Origin: Pohlia nutans
Lineage: Eukaryota > Streptophyta > Bryopsida > Bryales > Mniaceae
Reading direction: 5' to 3'
Assembly: GCA_022496805.1 (NCBI GenBank)
Contig: CM040096.1
Coordinates: 9,487,501-9,551,500, forward strand
Length of the DNA stretch: 64,000 nt
This document shows positions 1 to 11,159 of this stretch, piece by piece (the first letter of the stretch is position 1; every line of letters begins with the position of its first letter). The notes under the pieces are model-generated. The model had not been told where the DNA came from. It saw only the letters and a list, made by a program, of their open reading frames with translations, and did not search any database. Made by a program: the position numbers and the translations under genes.

Positions 1-3000
1 CCAGGCAAGCCTCGTAGCAGCGTTTCAGAGCAACCGAGCACTGTCGATTCTCCGGGTAGTAGGAATCACAGCGGAGTATTGCCATCGACGAGCAATGTCG
101 ATTCTCCGGGTAGTAGGAATCACAGCGGAGTATTGCCATCGACGAGCAATGTCGATTCTCCTGGTAGTAGGAATCAGAGCGGATCGCCCATCCCGAATGA
201 GAGCAGTAGAACTCAAGTATGGCACTCAGATTGTGATCATCCCGGGCACACAATGTTGCCCGTGAATGTTGGCAGGCTTCCCAGCGGCCATCTCTACCCC
301 TGTTCCAATCCGGGAGCAAACCCTAATAGCTGCTTGCTCAATGTCGCCCACTTCACGTTCGACAACAACACGCTGGCTGCTCCCGAGAGCAACAACAGCA
401 ACAGCAGCAATCTCACGGAGAGAATCTTCAAGAAGCTAATGGGGCAATCGAGGTTAAACAGATCGAATTCCAAAGGCGGGGACGAAAGCAGGACGTCGCC
501 AGTGAGTACGCTGGACTGTCCGAAATCGCCGACGGAGCAGCGTTCGTTCCGTGGGAAATCGAAGCGGAAATCATTGCGGAGCAGGGTGGAGGACGCCAAC
601 ACCGTGGTGGCGGCCAACCCGCGTCCGAAATCCCAATTAGCCCAGTATCTCCGCTCCATTACAGCGAATGCAAATTTCGCCACGGACGATGACGACGTCC
701 TGGAAGGGCCGAGTGAAGTGGCGTGGCTGGAGCCGGACAGCCCCTACCATTCAGACAGATCGTACGCGTCCACTCCCACAGGCAATCCGAAGAAGAAATC
801 CCCGCTTGAGAGCTGGTCCTCCAACAGCAGCACTTGGAATTTGCAGAATCCGCTGCGCACGGTGTCCACTATCGTGACCCGGAGGCAAAGTCACACGCCG
901 AAGCGAGGCTGTGTGCGGAAGGCGTCGCGGTTTGGGGAATCCAAAGGCGACGCCATCACGCGAATCTCCTTGACAGGCAGCTACGATGGCAGCTACTCCG
1001 CGCGGTCGCGAGTGAAGAAAAATGGCTCGGAGTTGAGCTCGGGACGCAGCTGGTGGTCGGAGATTGGATCCGGAAGAAAGTCATCGACCTCCATCTGGAC
1101 TTGCTCGGGTCGCTTGCACATGGACGTCGACTCCGCTGAGCCCGACATGGCACAAGCCAACAATGCTGCTGCTGCAGTCAAAACCACGCAGGTGCATACC
1201 CTAATTCTCTTCTCCACTCTGCACATCAGAGCAATATCAACAAGCAAACGTCCTATCATGGAATGTCTCTTTGAAAATTGGTGTTTATATTAAATGGCAG
1301 CGTCAAAGAACAATCTTGGTGCCACTCTAGACACGGTGACCATGTTGTCAACTTCAAAATTGATCATTAGCCACCTTGAGGAGGATGATAACTTCTCAAC
1401 TTTGAAGAATGGATTCATTCATTCAGTGGGACTGAAGAGTTTTCTACTACATGCATTTTTTTAGACTTGTGTTATCATGTAGTTAACTTGTAGATTTTTC
1501 CTCTTTACACCTTTGAAGTATTGGAATTTCTCCCTATAAAGAAGTTCATTTCTTTATTTCACTAGCAAGGAGGAAGATAGAAGGGATGCATGCTGACCAT
1601 GTTCACCTGTACTTTTTGTTTAGGATAAAGTGGATCAGGTACCACATTAATTAATTAATGAATGCATCACGCATCTTGAGGAGGGAGAATGGATTCGTTC
1701 ATTCAGTGGGACTGATGGTGGAATGTTTTGTGGTATAAGGTGGAGGGTGGGGCGAACTTGAACGAGGCAGCGTTTCCGTTCAACAAACCGGTGGCGTCCT
1801 CGTTTATGTTTCAAGAAGAGAAAGACTCGCAAAGCTCCACGCCAGTGCACGATATTTATCACGATCCCGTGGAGGAGGGCTCTGGCATGAGCGACAGTGA
1901 GACTTCGGCGTCGGAGCCACAACTACAGTGGGACTCCGCCTTGATCCGGAAGCACAGCTTCGATTACGTGAGGGAAGTGGCGGTGGGGAGCGGCAGCGGC
2001 GCCCTGTCCAGCCGCGCCCTGAGCCGGTTGCTGTTGATCGAGCGAGCCGGGATGCACGAGATGATTCATCCCGGCGATGGCCGCTTCAGCGTGGACTTGC
2101 AGCGCGGCCAGAAACTCGACAAGGCGCTGCCTCCAGCCCGTTCTACCCCGCACATCTTCGTCTCCGAGAAATCCTCCAAACGATCCATCTTGTCACCGTG
2201 TCTGGTACCTCCCCATTCTTGTATACTCTCCCCGTCACTTTACTCAACATGTGCAGATCAAACTCTCATCACTATCAAAGTAAACAAATTCCGTTTTCAT
2301 TTCAAGATTGCTGGTTATGGAGATCAGTAGCCAATTCATGCTTTCTTAGTTGCTAATTGCACACATCCCAATCATTCTGTATACTCTCTCCGTCACTTTA
2401 CTCAATATGTGCAGATCAAACTCTCGTCACTATCAAAGTAGACAATCCCATTTTCCTTTCAAGATTTCTGGTTATAGAGATCAGTAGCCAAGTCATGCTT
2501 TCTTAGAGCCAAGTTCCATGGGTTTGAGAAGTTGCCCATGAAAGTAGGCCATGGGAGGGGAAAAGTGGAACTTGGGTATGTCTCATACCCGGCCATGCAA
2601 TGGTGCACACTTCCATGGACTTGAACATGAGGAAATTTGATTGATTAGAGAGAAGTGAGGTGAAACATGAACAAATTTAGGGAGCAATTGCCATGAAGTC
2701 TTGGGCTTAAGAACCCTCCATTCTTCATGACAACTTCACCACTTTTTTCTCAAAAGCTCACTTTGAAATGTGGAACTTGGTCCCGGAAAAGGTCCACTTC
2801 ACCCATGGAACTTCACTCATGGAACTTGGCTCTTAGTTGCTAATTGAAAGTGTTGATTGGAAGAGATGAGACGCTGGAACTGGATCGAGTTTGCTGTCAT
2901 CCCTGATTCTTAGGGTTTGAAGTTTCCTGTTAGATGATGATGGTGCTTTTGGGATGGGGCAACAGCCTTTTTTGCAGAGATCGCCGCACAACAACAACAA

Positions 3001-3127
3001 TCATAATAAGCCTGAAATGGTTCAACAAGCGACAGTCAGTCGAAGGTTGCAAGCGATGAGTAGCTTCACTGCGCGCCTAGGTCGTCCTGAGACTTCCTCC
3101 CTTGCCGGCCCAATCTACGTGCAGTGA
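1..3127 (+). CDS. uncharacterised low-complexity protein, 3' part (three exons)
   Basis: The proposed coding exons are 1-1191 (open to the window edge, so the start lies upstream), 1740-2204 and 2978-3127 (TGA at 3125-3127). Splice sites are CAG|GTGCAT, AAG|GTGGAG, CTG|GTACCT and TTTTTTGCAG|AGA; every junction is phase 0 and the frame stays open throughout, which supports the model. The visible protein has about 600 residues and is rich in Ser, Asn and basic residues, with no membrane segment. It starts with an 18-residue tandem repeat, contains basic Ser/Arg stretches, a DDDD run, and a more conserved-looking exon 2 (KHSFDYVREV, ALSRLLLIERAG). I do not recognise the family; a disordered regulatory or scaffold protein is only a guess. 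Intron 2 contains a tandem duplication and a MITE. The last exon is less certain than the first two. Confidence 0.6.
43..185 (+). repeat. 54-bp coding tandem repeat
   Basis: A 54-bp unit starts at 43, 97 and 151 (third copy partial, diverging after about 180). 54 is a multiple of 3, so it adds an 18-residue repeat (VDSPGSRNHSG...) to the protein without shifting frame. The first two units are almost identical, pointing to recent slippage or unequal exchange. Confidence 0.9.
2221..2505. repeat. tandem duplication in intron 2 (about 135-bp unit)
   Basis: The segment 2221-2359 is repeated at 2379-2505 and resumes at 2833-2850. Both copies read from TATACTCTC..CGTCACTTTACTCAA to CATGCTTTCTTAGTTGCTAATTG with scattered substitutions. 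The second copy is split by the MITE at 2506-2832, so the first copy is its empty site. Confidence 0.85.
2506..2832. mobile_element. Tourist/Harbinger-like MITE, TSD TTA
   Basis: A 327-bp element has terminal inverted repeats GAGCCAAGTTCCATGG and CCATGGAACTTGGCTC-type (last bases 2818-2832). It is flanked by TTA at 2503-2505 and 2833-2835, and the paralogous empty site at about 2345-2350 has one TTA. The 3-bp TTA duplication is typical of PIF/Harbinger. It has no coding capacity. A diverged inverted relative lies in an RPL7 intron (31814-32075). Confidence 0.85.
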
Positions 3128-3936
3128 CGAGCTCAAGGTGTGATTGCTTTTTTCTCTCCGATTCCATCAACATGTAACCCTAATTCCTTAAACCCTAACT
3201 TGTAGCCCTAATTCCTTCAACGCTTCTTGTGTCTCTGTGCTTGTGTGTAGGTAAATAGCAGAGCAGAGCTGAGAGATGGAGATGAGGAGTCCTTGGCCTA
3301 CTTTGTCAGAGCATTCCCACTGGTGACAGCTATCCTCAAATTTCTTGCTAAAAATTGAGGTGCCAATTGCCAGCCAAACCACTCTTGGCTGGTATTTTGA
3401 TACCAGCCAAACAACAAAACTTAGGTCTGGGTTGGTATACAAGGTTCGGAAATATAGAGATTTTGTTTCCAAATCCAGCCCTGTGAGGAGAGGTGGGTGT
3501 CAGACCTTGCAATTCTTACTTCATGAATTGCAGGTTGATTACCAAGGTGAGATTCTTCTCTCTTGTCGAGTTTTGGAACACGATTCTGAAATCGCTTCTG
3601 ATCTTCGTGTTTCCATTCTCAGAGCACAAGTTGACACCTGTAAAATGGGAGAGAGTATCTGTAGAGTTTCAGTTTCCACAGGGATAGAAGAAACTGAAAG
3701 AAGAGCTGTGAGTATGGTAGCTTGGTGCCTGTTTCGAGGCTCCGCGATTATGGAGAATCATTCAGTTTTGGTGCCCACCATAGTCACTCATACACATGAA
3801 TCTTGGTACCTGAAAATCAATCAACAATTCTTGTAGAGTCACAAATCTGCTTGGAGCTCAACATCAATTTTGCTTTGTGTACAAGATTTCTATTCATTGA
3901 ATCAGTGGTTCCTGCTTTGGTTTTCTTCAATACTGA
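3128..3936. other. intergenic, no supported gene
   Basis: This probably contains the 3' UTR of the upstream gene. A stretch beginning AGAGCATTCCCACTGG (about 3306) resembles a Harbinger-type MITE end, but I found no matching opposite end. Open frames here are short and lack splice support. Confidence 0.4.
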
Positions 3937-4223
3937 CTACCCCTAAAGGACCAAAAAGCCCAGATACATATATATCATTTTTAGCAATTTTGAGTATGTG
4001 AACTTCCTTTTGTTCAATTTTTAATTTTTTTATCAACATATATAATGTTCATCACTGATTCTGGTGATATAAAATTTGGTCCCGTCTGAATTATTTTTTT
4101 CACAATATGATCAGTTGAATTTGTCGTTTTAAAACCATGTATCCTTTGTTTGCACCATACTGAAGCTGAAATTTTAAGAGTTGGGGGTCCTTCGGTAACC
4201 TTCGTGAACCCATGAATCCCTGA
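3937..4223. mobile_element. TTAA-type (piggyBac-like) MITE, damaged ends
   Basis: The left end reads CTACCCCTAAAGGACC, with the expected TTAA changed to CTAC. The body is a reverse-complement match to the element at 50876-51115 (shared AAAATTGCTAAAA and GAACAAAAGGAAGT-type blocks). The right end abuts the next element at 4224 and looks truncated by it. Confidence 0.6.
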
Positions 4224-4801
4224 TTGACCCCTAAAGAACCAACCGTTCATATTTTGGACGATGTACAGATTTCATCCACGTTTTCTCATCTGTAATGCAC
4301 TTTTTGCATGGAAAAGATATACAACAAAAAATTTATGGCAAGATAGCTTCATGCATGTGTGATCTGATTGGAAAGGGGATGATTTGTGAAAAAATTATGC
4401 CTCTTTTCATGTTGGAGTGATTCACCAAAAATTTCAAAGATTATAGTGTAAATGTGCTCTTGAAATAATAAACTCATAAAATTAAGCAACCAAAAAATCT
4501 CCAAAAACCACTACACTTAGAGTATTACATTTCAACCCTCACAACAAATTTCATCCACAAATTGTCGATATCTTATTTGTAATTGAATCACAAAATAATT
4601 TTGAATTTCAAATTTCAAATTTTATACAAAAATGTTGTTGATAACAATCGCAGATCTAATTAGATGGATAGAATCTAAAATTTATAATGTATAACTTTTA
4701 TTCATACATCAAGTTCATAAATATCCCTCTTGGTAGCATTTTATGATGCATCTTTGCAAAATTGCCGAATTTGGAGAGGGGTGAGGATGTTTAGGGGTTA
4801 A
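4224..4801. mobile_element. TTAA-type (piggyBac-like) MITE, family B
   Basis: A 578-bp element runs from TTGACCCCTAAAGAACC to TTTAGGGGTTAA. It is an inverted homologue of 47807-48380 along its length and of the left part of 62555-63528. The palindromic block GTTCATATTTTGGAC lies at 4245-4259. No ORF. Confidence 0.75.
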
Positions 4802-5589
4802 GATAGGCTGCCCTTAAACCTCCTATTTAAGTTGTGTGGAATTTTTTGAAAATCAAATTGGAACTATTTTTGACTCATAGATAGATAAGTTTTATGAATA
4901 AAAGTGAAAAAATAAAAAATAAATCTCAAATAAAATGTAATTTATTTGAATTTTGAATGTTAAAAGATAGTCATACTCTATATAGGTGGTCTTTCTTAAC
5001 ACAAAAAGTATCATGAATTGCATCATAGACATCAAATTTATCCGACTTGGATCACACGTGATCGGGTTCTAGTTTTCCTTGAGTTGCGGTCATTGAGGGC
5101 ACTTACAAGACTAGAATGGGGATATGTGGGAGGTTATGGGTTTAGGAAACTCATTGTTCATTCACAGCAATGGGAACAATATTGAGATCCCAAATTGATA
5201 TCTAAGGCCCGCTTTATGTGAGAGTAGAAGTCACCAGAATTTGAAAGCCAACATGAATCAAATGTAGTAAAGGGTGAAGAAGGAAGGAATCTCTAAAACG
5301 AGATTTGGATTTTTGTTTTGGTTCAACCCAATTTTTGGAGCGTGGACCATGTCAAAGTTTGTCTTTATTGGACCCAAGAACGACGGGCTCGACTCCTAGT
5401 CCCCCTTACATGAAGGATGAAGGTTGTTTTTGAATCAGCCTATATTAGCCTTAGACCCGACCTCGAGCATTCATATAATATGATTATAGTTTTTAATGAA
5501 GTGTGCACTCGGGTCCAAACTCAAAGTTTGGGATTCCATATTGGTGGACCCAATAAATTGAGTTAGGCTCGTGTAATTGCTTGTCGGTT
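4802..5589. other. AT-rich intergenic, nothing recognised
   Basis: No coding or terminal-repeat signal. The 16-mer GGGCTCGACTCCTAGT at 5385-5400 recurs at 6427-6442, on the other side of the next MITE. It resembles a Pol III B box, but no A box is visible. Confidence 0.4.
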
Positions 5590-6403
5590 ATAACCCCTAA
5601 GCGTCCCGGCGTCCATATTTTGGACGTTTTTGAGGGACATTCACCTTCGAAGAGCTGTAACTTTTGCAAAACGTGTCCGGTTTTGCTGAAATTTTGAAAA
5701 AACTCCCCGCATGATGTATGGAATGTGTGGTAAAAATTTCAGATCAATCCGAGATGAATTGAATTTTTGGTGATCATTTGAAAGTAGGTATCTTTTTTTT
5801 GGACAGTTCTGTGAATTTTGATGGCAGCAACTTCGGGGGCTTGTATCTCCTTCATCCAAAGTCCGTTTTCAATAAAACTTGTTGGGTTGAAATCCCCTTG
5901 AAGTCTAGTTATCATGGTAAATTTTCAGGTCAATCCATATTGTTATGAATTTTTGGGAGTCATTTTAGTGCACGGGTCTAGTTTGAACACTTTTTGCTTT
6001 TTGGTTCAAATGGGTCACTTTTCGGGCTACTTTTTGACATTGCAAGGCCATTTTAGGGCACATTAAACTTTTTCATGAGGCTTTTTTGGTACCAATGTGT
6101 TTATATGATGATTTTGAACTACTTTATAGTTGAAAGCTTTTTCATTTGAGTAATTTTGAAAACGACTTTCACCTCTAACTGTGTTGCTAGGAAACTTTCA
6201 GCATCCTTTTTTAGCACTAAAACACTACGATCTTGCAATCTATATGGCCAAATGACCCCAAAATTGATCCACATGATCTACAACATGTATGTTACAAGAT
6301 TGTACGGTTGAGATTTCTATACCTCACTTACATTTAGACCTATAACACATCAAAAGCGATGATGATTTTAAGCCCAAAAAAGCTAGGGACCCTTAGGGAT
6401 TAA
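5590..6403. mobile_element. TTAA-type (piggyBac-like) MITE, family A
   Basis: About 814 bp from (A)TAACCCCTAAGCGTCCC to CCCTTAGGGATTAA. It is homologous end to end with 37389-38203 and more distantly with 49765-50360 (shared AAGAGCTGTAACTTTTGCA near the left and AAAAAAGCTAG near the right). Subterminal palindrome GTCCATATTTTGGAC at 5611-5625. Non-coding. Confidence 0.8.
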
Positions 6404-6473
6404 TGTAAAAATGTTTTGGTTGCATTGGGCTCGACTCCTAGTGTAAAAGGGTTGGGCCCAAAGACTGGCCATT

Positions 6474-7790
6474 TTGGTTGGAGATGTGGGCGCCAGGATC
6501 TTCAACTACTACAAAAACTTGGAAGTAATTTTACAAAAGCAGAGAGCTTTGGATCAGGAGCAACCTGGAGAACGGGAAGTCAAGTTGTTACCTGGTGAGG
6601 TACGGGCAGTAGTGGATGTGATGTCCTGGACGGATGATAGCCCGATAATTGTGAAGTGGCGAGCAGCTGTGGAGAAGTTATTGGCAGAAGTAAGAGATGA
6701 AGCTAAGTTGAAGGCATGCTTGGAGGCTGTCGCTGAAAGAGAGCAAGTCGCAGTAAGGGGTGAGTTGAATGCAGTACAATATGTTTACAAGTATTGTTCA
6801 GTTGTGAAGCGCCTCACCACTACTGCAACTTCTGCATCGCAAGAACAGAAGGTGGAATTCAAGGATCCAGCTAACAGTGCACGGATGGAGATTCTACCTC
6901 CTGAATTTAAACCTCCGCCAGCATTGAAGATAAAACTTCCTGTGTTGGGGTCCAAATTGAATAGAAATTTTTTGGGACAATATGATAACTTGTTCAACAT
7001 GGAGTTGGAGAAACCATTGCCAACGTGGGAGGCGTTTGAGTGGTTGCTAGAAGATTATGGAGGAGGAGTTCAACAAGATGAAGAGGTATGTTATGACAGG
7101 CTTTACAAGGAACAATTGGAAGAGACATACCAAGAGGAAGTCCCGGAGGCAGTAAAGATGAATGGACATTTTTGTGATTGTCCAAGGAGGTACAAGTGGG
7201 ACCCGAATGCGCTGATAGACTCTAAAGAGTATAATTGGCCGGTGATCGAAGGTAATTTTACAACACCGGTGGAGTGTGCAGTTGCTTATGAGCGGTTTTT
7301 TGAACAACACAAGGAGCATACAGATCCTGTGTGTTTTCGAGCTGCTATTTTTTGTCAGTTTTTGGCATATTTTTGCCGACATCACAAGGTGATTTGCAAT
7401 GTTAATGAATTCAGCCCCTTGCGACCTGAATTTCACATCTGGCTCAAGGTGGAGTATAGATGTTCGCGGTGGCATCGAATGATCGAGGTGATGTCGATTT
7501 TACATTTTTTCTATGGACCACACACTGCGTTTATTAATGAGTTTCCTCAGCGGTTCCGACAGTGTAAGTTGGGTCATAGAACAAAGTATAAGGCGCTGCA
7601 GAATTTCCTCAATCTGCAGAAACAGAAGAACCCAGCTGCGGTGTTGGAAGATGATGAATTGAGGACCGCGTGTACGAAGGAAGATAAGAAGAATTATAGT
7701 GTCAGAACGAGACAACACGAGAGGATGCGTAACCTAGCCAAACCCCAGCATCGACTTGGCAGGGAACCAGCAGAGAATAGAAAAAATTAA
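6474..7790 (+). CDS. orphan ORF, unknown function
   Basis: An open frame of 438 codons without interruption. It has no ATG at its 5' limit: the first in-frame ATG is at 6621 (about 390 residues), so the 5' end may be truncated or spliced. The product is hydrophilic, with an acidic N-terminal half, PPEFKPPPALKIKLPV (about residues 142-157), a Cys/His-containing middle (CDCPRRYKW, CFRAAIFCQFLAYFCRHHKVIC) and a very basic C-terminus. I recognise no family and see no catalytic motif. It lies 70 bp upstream of a purine-rich tract and a TG-starting, LTR-like AT-rich sequence. It could therefore be a gag-like or accessory ORF of a truncated LTR element rather than a host gene. Confidence 0.5.
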   Translation: MVGDVGARIFNYYKNLEVILQKQRALDQEQPGEREVKLLPGEVRAVVDVMSWTDDSPIIVKWRAAVEKLLAEVRDEAKLKACLEAVAEREQVAVRGELNAVQYVYKYCSVVKRLTTTATSASQEQKVEFKDPANSARMEILPPEFKPPPALKIKLPVLGSKLNRNFLGQYDNLFNMELEKPLPTWEAFEWLLEDYGGGVQQDEEVCYDRLYKEQLEETYQEEVPEAVKMNGHFCDCPRRYKWDPNALIDSKEYNWPVIEGNFTTPVECAVAYERFFEQHKEHTDPVCFRAAIFCQFLAYFCRHHKVICNVNEFSPLRPEFHIWLKVEYRCSRWHRMIEVMSILHFFYGPHTAFINEFPQRFRQCKLGHRTKYKALQNFLNLQKQKNPAAVLEDDELRTACTKEDKKNYSVRTRQHERMRNLAKPQHRLGREPAENRKN

Positions 7791-7854
7791 TCAAATTCAT
7801 TTACAAGTACTAAACTGAGAACTGTGCAGATTCTTGATGAGGACATCAAGACTA

Positions 7855-8600
7855 CAAAGGAGGGGGCTATGTAGTGTGAAAGTTTTTGATTTTTTGTTTA
7901 ATTTTGAAAGGTAGTGTGAAAACAGTTGAGTTTTTAGGTTAAAAAGGAAATTAAGAGTTAATGAGAAGACAAATGCTTATAAATTCTTAGATTGGAAGAG
8001 ATGTTGTAACATTTGAGATCTGAGATTTAATTAGCTTAATAGAAGGTAGTATAAGAAGGAAATTTTGAGATCAAATTAACTACCACACTAGATTGAGTGT
8101 GAATCTACAGCGGGTAGCTTGGAGCAGGAAGCTCTGTTTTTTTTATCACACAGTGATTGTGTGAATTTTAGAATTCTCATTTTGAGTGAATTGTGAGAAA
8201 TTGTCAATGTTAGAAAAATTAAAAAGTTTGATACTGTGAAGGAGTTGAAATTAGAAGAGTTCTGTGCAAACTGTGAAGAAACTGTGAAGAGAAGAAGTTG
8301 AAAAGTGTAAACTGTTGAAATCTATGATCAATGAAAAATCTGATTTGAAGCGTATTGTTGAATTTTGTGTGTATCAAACTAATCAGTGTGTTTGTGTGAA
8401 ATCTGTTGTGAATGTGTTAATGTTTATTGACTGTTTCGTTGAGTCTGGTTTTGTGTTGTCAAATAAACAAGTAATCAGTTATGAACTGAATGTATTGAAT
8501 AATTTCCATTCAACTTGGTATAACCGAAAGAGATAATAAGCGTGGATGTTGTAATCATTGAATAATAATTTCTATTGAATAATAAATAAATGGTAAGAAG
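7855..8600 (+). other. possible 3' LTR remnant downstream of the orphan ORF
   Basis: A polypurine-tract-like run AAAGGAGGGGG is followed at about 7871 by TGTAGTGTGAAAG and some 700 bp of AT-rich, non-coding DNA resembling an LTR. No second copy of this sequence and no target duplication is visible, so LTR identity is unproven. Confidence 0.25.
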
Positions 8601-8634
8601 TTGAATGAGCAAAGAGTGACCTTTGGAATTCCAA

Positions 8635-9445
8635 TTAACCCTTTAGTGCCCAGGGTACTGTAGCAGACAGCTCTAGATTTCAGTGGGTTTTTCCTCTGTG
8701 GTTGGGACTACCAAAAATAGAATGGGTTAAATTAGAAAGTAACCGTACAATTCTATTCTCAACTCGAGAGCACACATTTTATTAAAATTTGAGAATCATC
8801 CGATGGTGGGATCGGAAGATTATAGTATGTATTTGAACTGTATAATGCACGCTCAAAAACAAGATTTTGGGGGGTGTGTGACTTCAAAGTTAAATAGAAT
8901 TTGAGGTAAATTTTCAAAAATAAAAGCAAAGAAGTTCAGCTATGCCCTATGTCAACACCTCTCCGTTGCAATCTTTCATATCAAAAATAGACTCACACAT
9001 AATTATTGTGAGATTTATAAGTGAAAGTGACTTGTCCATGTACGGTTTAGGACAAAATTTTATACATTGAAAATTGACAGGAGTGGGTACATTAGTCAAG
9101 ATCGGATTACACACACTAATGGAAGATGAAGAAGAGAACACAATCCAAAAAAATAAAACAAGATAACAAACTTCCAAACACAAGAAATACTACACAATAC
9201 ATATGTTGTATTTTTAAGTATTTACTGTATTTTCAAGTATTTGGAGTATTTTTGCGTTCTGTTGATAGGTATTTTGATAGTTGTACAATTCCAAATTGAA
9301 AATTTCTTTTTCTGGAAGGTGCGTAATGTATGTGCGCAAATCTGAACTTCAAAACTGAAGTTCCAATTCTTCACGGATTCTCTGCTATTTGCATTTCGGA
9401 CGTTGTAGTGACCATAATGTGGTTTGCTGGGCACTAAAGGGTTAA
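8635..9445. mobile_element. TTAA-type (piggyBac-like) MITE, family C
   Basis: An 811-bp element with TTAACCCTTTAGTGCCCAG on the left and its exact complement CTGGGCACTAAAGGGTTAA on the right: a perfect 19-bp terminal inverted repeat including the TTAA. The element at 29199-30139 has the same ends. No transposase frame. Confidence 0.9.
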
Positions 9446-10076
9446 CTATGTGGAGACTTGCTGTTGATGACTGTGGAAGTTAATTTGTATTTTTGGAATA
9501 AAGTTTCATATTCTGGTATGTGATTATGAAATTCTTCATACTAAGAAGCATATAGTCGTGTCATCCAGTGAGGAACATCAAATTATTAGTTTATCAAATG
9601 ATCATGTTGAAAATGCATCATATGCATGATGTTCATTGGATTATGTTGTTCAAGGGAATTGATATTATCATTTCAAGGGAAATGCATTCTCTGAGTGGAT
9701 TTGAATAAAACAATACAGATTATAGATTATTGGCATATGCATTCATCAAGAAATAATTGTTTCCTGGTGTTGTTACTACATTTACAAGAGATAAAAGAGG
9801 CAGTATTTATTTGGATTAAATAAAGATTAAGGAGCATATTGCTATCAAGTAGGTTATTTCAGCCTCCTTTTTGTTTGCAAGATACTTAAAGCACTCACAA
9901 TATATAGATTGAAGTTACGACTGAGACTGTCATACACTTGAACTTGCATACATGATTAATTGACTGGAATTAGTGTTAATGTGAAAAATCAGTATTGAAA
10001 ACTCATAATTATTAACAAACATGTATAAACTTCATTTGAAAACCAAAATGATGTATTTTCTATCTAACATGTGACC
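9446..10076. other. AT-rich intergenic, nothing recognised
   Basis: No ORF, repeat or terminal structure that I can support; probably the 3' flank of the minus-strand gene that begins to its right. Confidence 0.4.
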
Positions 10077-10679
10077 TTAGTTATGGAAATTTAGACATAT
10101 GTAACCTTCCTTGGTATAAGAATCCCCACTTGGAGTATTCCTTGGCTTTTTGCTAATCAATATTTCCCAACTACAGAGGCAATGGGGATGACCATGTTCC
10201 ACAAACGAGTTTGAAGCATGCCCAGAAAGATATGGAAGGGGGTATGGAAGGGGGCCAAGGGGCTGCGCAATATTGCCAAAGCTGTTTTGAACGAGACAAG
10301 GGGGATCTGGAACGAGACCGGAGGGATCTGGAACGAGACCGGAGAGATCTGGAACGAGGATAGGGTTGTAAACGACGCCAGGACTGTGAACGAGGCCACG
10401 GCTGTGAACGAGGCCACAACTGTGAACGAGTGGAGGCCTAGATACGAGGGCAAACTTCGAAACGAGGACAGACCTTTGAACGTCAGCTGAACACTGAGAG
10501 TGTTGAGATGATTGCCCAGGAAAGACATGGTTGTTCTCGTTAGGGCTGGAATGGTCTATAGACCACATATGAGTTTCATCTCCACTCCCTAGATCCACAC
10601 AGTCTGTGTATATGAAGTGCTGCTCTACAACCTTGACATCAAGATCTTGGCAATCTAATATGTGGATAGTGCTTTCCAT
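10077..10679 (-). CDS. candidate last exon of the interrupted minus-strand gene
   Basis: A 200-codon open frame, likely entered by splicing just above 10679. It has acidic and His-containing N-terminal sequence (DLDVKVVEQHFIYTDCVDLG), then a repetitive hydrophobic/Pro region built from LVHSxG hexamers and LVPDPSG heptamers. No family recognised. It fits as the 3' exon of the gene whose other exons lie between 11160 and 24708, but I cannot show the splice joining them. Confidence 0.4.
   Translation of the reverse strand: MESTIHILDCQDLDVKVVEQHFIYTDCVDLGSGDETHMWSIDHSSPNENNHVFPGQSSQHSQCSADVQRSVLVSKFALVSRPPLVHSCGLVHSRGLVHSPGVVYNPILVPDLSGLVPDPSGLVPDPPCLVQNSFGNIAQPLGPLPYPLPYLSGHASNSFVEHGHPHCLCSWEILISKKPRNTPSGDSYTKEGYICLNFHN
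10287..10440. repeat. coding minisatellite, 21-bp and 18-bp units
   Basis: Three 21-bp units (GATCTGGAACGAGACCGGAG-type) are followed by 18-bp units (GTGAACGAGGCCACGGCT-type). Both periods are multiples of 3, so several frames stay open on both strands. Confidence 0.85.
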
Positions 10680-10986
10680 TACAATCTCGTGTCCTATGCA
10701 GTTGAGGTCTAAATTTTGTCAAAAAGGTTGATGAATACAGACTTCAATGTGGGATTTATCCGAACACCTAGCACGTGAAGGTAGTCAAGTAAGTTGGAAC
10801 ATGCAAAAGCAAATATGCCTAAACCTCTATGATAAGTAACTTTTAAATCACCCTAAACCCTACACGATCTGTGTGTAAAGCACTCTCCATAACCAAACAG
10901 ATGAACAAAGAAGTTGAGAGGTCCCAAAAACGACTTGAAGGACAATACATCTTTGCAACATCAAGGCTCAAAAAGCATTTCATATA

Positions 10987-11040
10987 CATCCTCTTTATCC
11001 ATCCTCTTTATCCATCCTCTTTATCCATCTCTTTATCCTT
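10987..11040. repeat. short tandem repeat ATCCTCTTTATCC
   Basis: About four copies of a 13-14-bp unit, the last one shortened. Confidence 0.8.
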
Positions 11041-11159
11041 TTATACATCCAACCACTAGGTCTACGACTAGGAGCATTGCAACAACTAAGCGTTCCATCA
11101 AGCACGAAATGGATTCCTTACAGAATCTGACGTGTAATGTTCAACAACACTACTAAAGC

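Noticed and set aside
6474..7790. orphan ORF as the piggyBac transposase for the TTAA MITEs
   Set aside because: It lies outside the flanking TTAA elements, and I see no DDD motifs or Cys-rich tail of piggyBac type.
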